Origin: a virus
DNA: 27,250 nt
IMG/VR virus record: IMGVR_UViG_3300043411_000902
Span: 1 to 27,250 of that record
Reading direction: 5' to 3' (one strand)
The translations under genes were made by a program, and so were the position numbers. The notes below the pieces were generated by a model. The model was not told the DNA's origin and ran no database searches. It was given only the letters and a program-made list of their open reading frames with translations. Of this stretch, positions 1-3,654 are shown piece by piece. How positions within the stretch are numbered: position 1 is the first letter of the stretch; every line of letters begins with the position of its first letter.

Positions 1-140
1 GAAACAAAGGTGGCGGGGTGCTTAATGGAGGAGAAAAAGAACCGCTCAGAAAAGATTGGCTCAGGAAAGGTTGCAAGCTCGAACAAGTTTGTAGGAGCAG
101 GAACTGAGGAAAGGAGATTGTTGAATGCGGGATTGTTCAT
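1..140 (-). CDS. N-terminal part of an unidentified leftward gene (cut by window edge)
   Basis: An open frame runs from an ATG at 140 on the minus strand to the window edge without a stop, giving 46 residues that begin MNNPAFNNLL and end in KHPATFV. A GGAAA ribosome-binding sequence lies about 9 nt upstream of the ATG, and the stop of the preceding gene is only 15 nt away, so it continues the same leftward operon. The visible part is rich in Phe and Pro and shows no recognisable domain. Function is unknown. The short visible length is the main uncertainty. Confidence 0.55.
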   Translation of the reverse strand, partial: MNNPAFNNLLSSVPAPTNLFELATFPEPIFSERFFFSSIKHPATFV

Positions 141-155
141 GATGATGATTTCCGA

Positions 156-422
156 TTAGTTAACAACACGGGGAAAAGGGCCATTGACCCATTGGAGGGA
201 ATAATTGGATTGCTTCACTGTTTTGGCATGCTTGAAGCTACCATCCATGTAAAGGATTTCCAAGATGTGATCGCAGGGAATATGTCCTTCTACACCATAA
301 CGTTGACCATTGGGAACTGAAAGGATTTCTTGAGTGCAGATCTCATTTTCCATTGGTGTTCTGCGTTCTTGAATGTCACGTGCAAGAATAGCAGCGAACA
401 TTTCAGATGTGGTTTGATACAT
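156..422 (-). CDS. small hypothetical phage protein (88 aa)
   Basis: This 88-aa leftward ORF has a good ribosome-binding site (AGGAAA, about 7 nt before the ATG). It sits 55 nt after the 61-aa gene and 15 nt before the truncated gene at the left edge, so the three probably share one transcript. The protein has a charged N-terminal half and a C-terminal half with a beta-strand-like pattern (HILEILYMDGSFKHAK). There is no signal peptide or membrane segment. I do not recognise a family. Position in the cluster of small genes opposite the structural operon suggests an early or accessory function, which is inference only. Confidence 0.7.
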   Translation of the reverse strand: MYQTTSEMFAAILARDIQERRTPMENEICTQEILSVPNGQRYGVEGHIPCDHILEILYMDGSFKHAKTVKQSNYSLQWVNGPFPRVVN

Positions 423-456
423 AATGATTTCCTAGGGTTGAGGAAAGGAAAGAAAT

Positions 457-474
457 GTGCGGATGCACGGGAGA
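457..474 (+). repeat. 18-nt GTGC-NNAT-GCAC-GGGAGA element, copy 1
   Basis: An 18-nt element reads GTGCGGATGCACGGGAGA on the plus strand. A second copy matching at 16 of 18 positions lies on the minus strand at 1793-1810. The first 12 nt form a small hairpin (GTGC/GCAC, 4-nt loop). Copy 1 lies in the 55-nt gap between the 88-aa and 61-aa genes, opposite to their direction of transcription, so here it is not acting as their ribosome-binding site. Confidence 0.5.
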
Positions 475-477
475 AGG

Positions 478-663
478 TTATTTAATTGATTTCATCCATT
501 CAAGAATCTGTTGATTTTCTTCAACAAGTCTAATCATATCTTCTTGCATGGACAGGATTTGTTCAGTCAACATAACAACTGTATTTGTTAGTTGTTCTTG
601 TGTCATCAATGGAAGATCATTGGCTGCGGCTAGGCGCAAATAATTGATTACTTTATCAGTCAT
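478..663 (-). CDS. small helical, coiled-coil-like hypothetical protein (61 aa)
   Basis: This 61-aa leftward ORF starts 8 nt downstream of a GGAG ribosome-binding site. From about residue 23 to 58 the sequence is a continuous amphipathic helix with Leu, Val, Met and Ile at heptad-like spacing (LTNTVVMLTEQILSMQEDMI and on), typical of a short dimeric coiled coil. It is the first gene downstream of the candidate minus-strand promoter at 736-764. A regulatory or scaffolding role by oligomerisation is possible, but no DNA-binding motif is visible. Function is unknown. Confidence 0.72.
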   Translation of the reverse strand: MTDKVINYLRLAAANDLPLMTQEQLTNTVVMLTEQILSMQEDMIRLVEENQQILEWMKSIK

Positions 664-717
664 AATAGAATCTCCGTTTGGTCGGTGGGTGAAATAATGA
701 AAACAAAAGATAAAAAG

Positions 718-742
718 GTAGACCGTCAGACTGCTAGACTAC
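718..742 (-). repeat. 25-nt repeat, arm A (three GTCT units on an 8-bp period)
   Basis: Arm A matches arm B (994-1018, opposite orientation) at 21 of 25 positions. Read on the minus strand, it begins GTAGTCT and ends GGTCTAC, and contains three GTCT words spaced 8 bp apart. The last part overlaps the -10 region of the minus-strand promoter, so a protein bound here would cover the promoter. The repeated short word at a near-helical period resembles an operator or an iteron. The binding protein is unknown. Confidence 0.65.
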
Positions 743-764
743 GCCTAGGCCGATGGGTTGTCAA
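736..764 (-). promoter_or_regulatory. candidate sigma70 promoter for the leftward genes 663-1
   Basis: On the minus strand a perfect -35 box (TTGACA, plus-strand 759-764) is followed by a 17-nt spacer and TAGTCT (736-741) as a poor -10, matching TATAAT at three positions. Transcription would begin near 729 and enter the 61-aa gene. Arm A overlaps the -10 region, consistent with regulation. The perfect -35 and ideal spacing support it; the weak -10 argues for caution or for an activator. Confidence 0.45.
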
Positions 765-894
765 GCCCTGTCCGGGGGAATCTAAGCTGCCCTGAATGTA
801 GGGAATAGATAATCTAGCTATGCCTACAGGCACGATGGATGGGTCTTTTCTAGGGGTATTCAAAATGAAAATAAACCCATACCCATAGCATATA

Positions 895-913
895 AGTATG
901 TGTAATACATACT
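895..913. repeat. AGTATGT-5-ACATACT inverted repeat, operator-like
   Basis: Perfect 7-bp arms separated by 5 bp lie in an A+T-rich part of the intergenic region. The symmetry and size fit the binding site of a dimeric regulator, but no regulator gene is identified in the window and there is no second copy. Confidence 0.4.
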
Positions 914-993
914 AGGATGCAATGGATGGATAGGTTAGATTGTGAGAGCTGCTAGATTCAGGCATGCCGACGGCAGCACCCGTGCGGGGGTCT

Positions 994-1018
994 GTAGTCT
1001 GGCGGTCTAGCGGTCTAC
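994..1018 (+). repeat. 25-nt repeat, arm B (GTCT units)
   Basis: Arm B is the partner of arm A, in opposite orientation, with four differences in 25 nt. On the plus strand it has GTCT words at 997, 1005 and 1013 (8-bp period), and one more at 990, just outside the arm. It lies about 40 nt beyond the terminator of the 222-aa gene. Unlike arm A, no good -35 box sits at the right distance. Confidence 0.65.
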
Positions 1019-1058
1019 ATTTGGGTTTTTCAGAATCAATCCGTTCTAGAATGTACAA

Positions 1059-1084
1059 AAGCCCCGAAGTTTCCAACGGGGCTT
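1059..1084 (-). terminator. rho-independent terminator of the 222-aa gene
   Basis: A perfect 8-bp stem (AAGCCCCG at 1059-1066 with CGGGGCTT at 1077-1084) encloses a 10-nt loop. On the minus strand the stem is followed by a short T run. It starts 33 nt past the stop of the gene ending at 1117, and it separates that gene from the downstream leftward genes. This implies those have their own promoter. On the plus strand the T tract is interrupted, so activity in that direction would be weaker. Confidence 0.8.
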
Positions 1085-1116
1085 CTAACATGCCAGAACT
1101 CAGAACTGCGCAGCAC

Positions 1117-1785
1117 TCACCCGATATCGATCATTTCCAGATCTTCCACTGTCTTGCGCTCAAGCTCATTCATCTTCGCAGTGATCCGCGCGTTCATTGC
1201 ATCTTCTGGGGCAATCTTCAGCATGTTTCGGATGCCAGCAGCCTGCTTGGGTTGCAGAATCACACTCCGTCCGGCGATCATGCATAGAACATCACGGTGA
1301 ATCTTCACGTGCTTGGCAACAGTGGATTCCTGCTCCGGAGTTTCCAGTGTGAACCCCAGTTTGTCCGCAACAATCACAGTCAGTGCGTCAGTCAATTCAG
1401 AATCGAACCATGCACCAACAGTATCAGCCGACAAATCCGCCCGCTGGGCTTCCATGAATGCGATGCATGCGGGAATGCTCAGTTCCTCATCTGCAATGGA
1501 TGACAGAGTACCAGCAGATGACACATACAGACTCCGGAAAATGCCATCTTGCGCCGTTTCCAGTAGTGTCTGGACATAGGGGACCAGATTCTCCCAATGC
1601 ACTTCAATGGCAGCCGGATCGATCATCGGCACACTGGCGCAAACACTGGGCAATGCTTTCTGCCCGGCTTTCTTCATCTTCTCCGTGAGCTTGAAACCCA
1701 CACGGGCCAGCCGTTGTTCGCTCAGTGCTTTGGAAGTGCCCGCAACAAACGGGACCACGGAATGGCGATTGGAAATGGTGGACAT
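1117..1785 (-). CDS. conserved-looking hypothetical phage protein (222 aa)
   Basis: This leftward ORF of 222 aa starts 7 nt after GGGAGA, which sits at the foot of a small hairpin. The protein is soluble, with no signal or membrane segment, and mostly alpha-helical by eye. The N-terminal block (residues 28-50) is basic and ends in PSVCASVP; the middle is acidic. The pattern 'RVGFKLTEKMKKAGQK...LPSVCA' recalls an uncharacterised protein common in the early regions of proteobacterial phages, but this is recollection only. It is closed by its own terminator at 1059-1084. Function is unknown. Confidence 0.78.
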   Translation of the reverse strand: MSTISNRHSVVPFVAGTSKALSEQRLARVGFKLTEKMKKAGQKALPSVCASVPMIDPAAIEVHWENLVPYVQTLLETAQDGIFRSLYVSSAGTLSSIADEELSIPACIAFMEAQRADLSADTVGAWFDSELTDALTVIVADKLGFTLETPEQESTVAKHVKIHRDVLCMIAGRSVILQPKQAAGIRNMLKIAPEDAMNARITAKMNELERKTVEDLEMIDIG

Positions 1786-1792
1786 TTTAGAA

Positions 1793-1810
1793 TCTCCCGT
1801 GCATTGGCAC
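1793..1810 (-). promoter_or_regulatory. hairpin next to the ribosome-binding site of the 222-aa gene (18-nt element, copy 2)
   Basis: On the minus strand the element reads GTGCCAATGCACGGGAGA. Its GTGC/GCAC hairpin (CGTGC/GCACG with the flanking pair) directly abuts the GGGAGA ribosome-binding site of the gene starting at 1785. Folding could limit ribosome access. The same 18-nt element, with two differences, occurs at 457-474 in opposite orientation. Confidence 0.4.
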
Positions 1811-1845
1811 GATTCTGCGATCTAGCGAAAGTGCTAGTGCATTGG
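1799..1845. repeat. GTGCATTGG direct repeat with CTAGC hairpin between
   Basis: The 9-mer GTGCATTGG occurs at 1799-1807 and 1837-1845. Between them CTAGC (1822-1826) and GCTAG (1833-1837) form a hairpin with a 6-nt loop. This 95-nt spacer lies upstream of the 222-aa gene. A related TGCAC-containing cluster (2126-2147) precedes the 67-aa gene, so the motif may be a shared leftward-operon control site. Confidence 0.4.
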
Positions 1846-1880
1846 ATATGGCCCGGATTATCAGACCATAGGACAATGAA

Positions 1881-2084
1881 CTATTGCCGATTGATAGTTT
1901 CGCGAAGTTCAGTTTCTGCCCGATTAATCGCAATATATACGGCATTGATTGAACGCAATGCACGGTCCACGGGAATCAGGATGTTGCGGTAGTCGTGGAT
2001 GCAACCATTGTTCGGGTCAACATTGCGCAGTGCCGACAATGCAAGTTGTTCGATGGAAGCAAAGCGAGATTCAAGTGATGACAT
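1881..2084 (-). CDS. small helical hypothetical protein (67 aa)
   Basis: This 67-aa leftward ORF has a GGAGA ribosome-binding site 9 nt before its ATG. It is predicted mostly helical (SLESRFASIEQLALSALRNV, then RALRSINAVYIAINRAETEL), with a break around Cys28. It has no membrane segment and no recognisable domain. It lies 95 nt upstream of the 222-aa gene and 79 nt downstream of the 83-aa gene. Function is unknown. Confidence 0.65.
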   Translation of the reverse strand: MSSLESRFASIEQLALSALRNVDPNNGCIHDYRNILIPVDRALRSINAVYIAINRAETELRETINRQ

Positions 2085-2163
2085 AGCCTAGTCTCCTATC
2101 TGCAAAACCGGAATGGTTCGCATTACAATGCACCCGATTGGATGCACTAAATGAGAATCAATC

Positions 2164-2415
2164 TCAATCCTCAAGAATCACATAATCAATGCCAAGTGAT
2201 TCCAGCAGCTTCACTTCATTTTCATCAATCCAGAATCCGGCCGGACACACAACCTCCTGAGTTACTGGGTGGCAGATATCAATGGCAGGCCACGCGCCCT
2301 TACCTGACTTCGAGCGTGAGATCACTTTATGCAATGGCACAGCATCAGTAGTGACAAGATCAAACCCGCATGCCGCAGCATGAATACGGGCTTGTGAATA
2401 CGTTAGACCGGACAT
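2164..2415 (-). CDS. small hypothetical protein (83 aa), first gene of the leftward cluster
   Basis: This 83-aa leftward ORF has a GAGG ribosome-binding site 6 nt before the ATG. The protein looks like a compact alpha/beta domain, with a helical N-terminus (SQARIHAAACGFDLV) and a C-terminus ending in LLESLGIDYVILED. There is no membrane segment. It is the gene nearest the origin-like spacer, so it would be the first transcribed if a leftward promoter lies in 2416-2600. One weak candidate is a TATATA box near 2468-2475 on the minus strand, with TTGGTT 16 nt away. Function is unknown. Confidence 0.68.
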   Translation of the reverse strand: MSGLTYSQARIHAAACGFDLVTTDAVPLHKVISRSKSGKGAWPAIDICHPVTQEVVCPAGFWIDENEVKLLESLGIDYVILED

Positions 2416-2508
2416 ATCAACCTCACTTTGCTAACCTACCTACCGACGAAAAAACAGTACCCACTACATATATAGCACGCCATAGGCCAGAACCAAAAAA
2501 GCCTTATG

Positions 2509-2527
2509 AATCAAGCACTTAGCGCAT
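2509..2527 (+). promoter_or_regulatory. IHF consensus site 1 within direct repeat copy 1
   Basis: AATCAAGCACTTA at 2509-2521 fits the Escherichia coli IHF consensus WATCAANNNNTTR at every defined position. It overlaps a 17-nt exact direct repeat (TCAAGCACTTAGCGCAT, 2511-2527). The second copy starts 105 bp further on, ten turns of B-form DNA, so both sites face the same side of the helix. Confidence 0.6.
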
Positions 2528-2574
2528 ATGCACCCTGCACCAACACCCCAAATGTAAAGAATCCCGACAGTATC

Positions 2575-2592
2575 TGTTACACTTGTTACACT
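2575..2592 (+). repeat. tandem TGTTACACT x2
   Basis: Two perfect, directly adjoining copies of the 9-mer TGTTACACT lie between the two IHF sites. They could be a pair of binding sites for a phage initiator, regulator or TerS. There are no further exact copies nearby. Confidence 0.6.
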
Positions 2593-2613
2593 CTATTTTG
2601 AAAACATCAATGA

Positions 2614-2632
2614 AATCAAGCACTTAGCGCAT
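2614..2632 (+). promoter_or_regulatory. IHF consensus site 2 within direct repeat copy 2
   Basis: AATCAAGCACTTA at 2614-2626 is again a perfect match to WATCAANNNNTTR. It lies in the second exact copy of the 17-nt repeat (2616-2632). The DnaA boxes begin about 80 bp to the right, a distance compatible with IHF bending acting on an initiator complex. Confidence 0.6.
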
Positions 2633-2639
2633 TCACCCG

Positions 2640-2670
2640 TTCTTTACAGCACTATCTTGCCTTTACAGCA
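2640..2670 (+). repeat. CTTTACAGCA direct repeat, plus inverted copy
   Basis: CTTTACAGCA occurs at 2642-2651 and 2661-2670, 19 bp apart. TTCTTTACA (2640-2648) also has an exact inverted copy, TGTAAAGAA, at 2553-2561. TTTACA resembles a -35 box, but the recurrence in both orientations makes a protein-binding site at least as likely. Confidence 0.5.
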
Positions 2671-2703
2671 ATATATTGCATGTTTCCCAGCTCCCAGCTC
2701 TAT

Positions 2704-2741
2704 TGTGGATAACTCTACCCTTGTGCATAACATGTGGATAA
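2704..2741 (-). promoter_or_regulatory. cluster of three DnaA boxes
   Basis: TGTGGATAA (2704-2712), TGTGCATAA (2722-2730) and TGTGGATAA (2733-2741) are the complements of TTATCCACA, TTATGCACA and TTATCCACA. All three fit TTATNCACA perfectly, all in the same orientation, with starts 18 and 11 bp apart. Boxes 1 and 3 share a 12-nt word (TGTGGATAACTC). About 0.02 such boxes are expected by chance in this spacer, so a cluster of three is a strong signal for binding of host DnaA. Confidence 0.8.
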
Positions 2742-2759
2742 CTCCGAACACTCCAGCCG

Positions 2760-2772
2760 CTAGCGAAGCTAG
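2760..2772. repeat. CTAGC-GAA-GCTAG mini-hairpin
   Basis: A perfect 5-bp stem closes a GAA triloop. The core GCGAAGC is known to form an exceptionally stable single-stranded DNA hairpin and occurs at some phage replication origins. Here it lies 18 nt past the third DnaA box. A looser relative (CTAGC, 6-nt loop, GCTAG, then TGC) occurs at 1822-1840. Confidence 0.5.
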
Positions 2773-2823
2773 TGCTTACAAACATACCCACCCCCCAGGA
2801 CCTTTTTTGAGTCTGATCTGCTG

Positions 2824-2870
2824 TCCTATCCTATTACAACTCTTTTATTTTCCTAAACTTTTTCCAATCA
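2824..2870. other. G-free A+T-rich tract, possible duplex-unwinding element
   Basis: These 47 nt contain no G on the plus strand and are about 72% A+T. They lie between the DnaA boxes and the first structural gene. Strand asymmetry and low stability fit an unwinding element, but I see no clear DnaA-trio array and no 13-mer repeats. Confidence 0.4.
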
Positions 2871-2878
2871 GTATCCCC

Positions 2879-2909
2879 TTGCCTACGGCAACCGAGTTCT
2901 TGCTATCAT
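2879..2909 (+). promoter_or_regulatory. weak candidate promoter for the structural operon
   Basis: TTGCCT (2879-2884) and TATCAT (2904-2909) match the sigma70 boxes at 4/6 and 5/6 positions, but the 19-nt spacer is longer than ideal. A promoter upstream of the small terminase gene is expected for this long rightward operon, and this is the best candidate I see. A phage-type or activator-dependent promoter is equally possible. Confidence 0.25.
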
Positions 2910-2933
2910 ACCTGCAATTCCTAGGAATCCATC

Positions 2934-3518
2934 ATGCAACTTACCACCACCACAACTACAGAAGAGCGCGCACTTTCCCTTTTGGGACAGGGTTGCGGAC
3001 CTGAGCTTGTTGCTTCTGCAATCGGTGTTTCAGTTTCCAGGATTTCCCAGCTCCTTTCCCTCCCGGAATTTGCAGAAAAAGTCGCAGCGCTGCGCTTTCA
3101 GAATCTAGCAAAACACAACGAACGGGATCAGCGAGCGGATCGGATAGAGGATATGCTTCTGGAAAAGCTTGAGAATATCATTCCTTTCCTGATGGATCCA
3201 ATGAAGATCATCATGGCATATACAAAGATCAATGCAGCGAAAAGGCGTGGTTCTTCTAGCCCGGATGCAATCACTGCGCAAACCACGGTAGTAGCTCTGA
3301 ACATTCCCTCTGTAGTTATCAATCAACACGTTAAGAATGATGTGACCGTGAATATCAATAATCAAGTAATCAAAGCGGGTGCCCAAGATCTAATCACAGT
3401 GCAATCTAGCAATATGGAGAAACTTCTTGCACGTTCAAAGAGTCTCGCACCTATGGCAGAAATCGCGAATGCAGTTATGTCCCCACCACAGAATCAAGGT
3501 GTACAAAATGTCCCGTAA
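2934..3518 (+). CDS. small terminase subunit (TerS), DNA-recognition protein
   Basis: This 194-aa protein starts after CTAGGAA (about 9 nt before the ATG). Residues 5-45 form a helix-turn-helix: EERALSLLGQGCGPELVASA, then IGVSVSRISQLLS. A long helical segment follows (residues 45-110: ERDQRADRIEDMLLEKLENI and on), then a beta-rich C-terminus with VVALNIPSVVINQH and VTVNINNQVI. HTH, oligomerising helices and a beta tail are the usual TerS layout, and it lies just before TerL as expected. TerS binds the packaging site on the concatemer and hands it to TerL. Sequence similarity across TerS families is low, so the call rests on layout and position; a transcription regulator is the main alternative. 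Confidence 0.72.
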   Translation: MQLTTTTTTEERALSLLGQGCGPELVASAIGVSVSRISQLLSLPEFAEKVAALRFQNLAKHNERDQRADRIEDMLLEKLENIIPFLMDPMKIIMAYTKINAAKRRGSSSPDAITAQTTVVALNIPSVVINQHVKNDVTVNINNQVIKAGAQDLITVQSSNMEKLLARSKSLAPMAEIANAVMSPPQNQGVQNVP

Positions 3519-3654
3519 TCCCACTTTCCAAGAGCTTCGCGCTCTAAAAGAAGCTGAAAGCAAAGCCCGGATCCTTGCCAAAAACAAGGAAGCTGCGCGC
3601 GCACACCTTCTTACCACCCAACTTTTGCTAGCAAAGCGCCCTCTTTCCAAATGA
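3508..3654 (+). CDS. 48-aa basic helical protein coupled to terminase genes
   Basis: This small ORF (MSRNPTFQEL...KRPLSK) overlaps the end of TerS by 11 nt and the start of TerL by 4 nt (ATGA), so the three are probably translationally coupled. Residues 6-40 are a single amphipathic helix rich in Lys, Arg, Glu and Ala (ALKEAESKARILAKNKEAAR). It may bind nucleic acid or the terminase complex, or exist mainly to couple translation. I do not recognise a family. The double overlap, which uses the whole TerS-TerL gap, is the main evidence that it is real. Confidence 0.65.
   Translation: MSRNPTFQELRALKEAESKARILAKNKEAARAHLLTTQLLLAKRPLSK

Larger units (their letters stand above)
664..1058. other. 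non-coding intergenic region framed by facing repeats
   Basis: No credible gene lies here on either strand. The stretch contains a minus-strand sigma70-like promoter (736-764), two facing 25-nt repeats (718-742 and 994-1018), and several short palindromes: GCCTAGGC at 743-750, TAGATAATCTA at 806-816, AGTATGT/ACATACT at 895-913, GGCATGCC at 961-968, TGCCGACGGCA at 965-975 and GCACCCGTGC at 976-985. The terminator of the 222-aa gene borders it on the right. The density of symmetric sites points to a control region or a second cis-acting locus. Confidence 0.6.
2416..2933. other. putative replication origin (alternatively packaging site) between divergent gene blocks
   Basis: This is the longest non-coding stretch of the window. 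In order it contains: two perfect IHF consensus sites in a 17-nt direct repeat (2509-2527, 2614-2632); a tandem 9-mer (2575-2592); TTTACA-containing repeats (2553-2561, 2640-2670); three perfect DnaA boxes (2704-2741); a GCGAAGC mini-hairpin (2760-2772); and a G-free, 72% A+T tract (2824-2870). This order of bending-protein sites, initiator boxes and a duplex-unwinding-like tract matches DnaA-dependent origins. Lambda-type cos regions also combine IHF sites and repeats next to the terminase gene, so packaging remains an alternative. Confidence 0.65.

Noticed and set aside
964-1287. 107-aa plus-strand ORF running from the intergenic region into the 222-aa gene
   Set aside because: It crosses arm B and the terminator, lacks a ribosome-binding site, and is antisense to a better-supported gene.
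2657-3004. 115-aa plus-strand ORF across the DnaA boxes and the start of TerS
   Set aside because: Its composition is not protein-like (runs of His, Thr and Pro), it has no ribosome-binding site, it overlaps TerS in another frame, and the region is explained by cis-acting sites.
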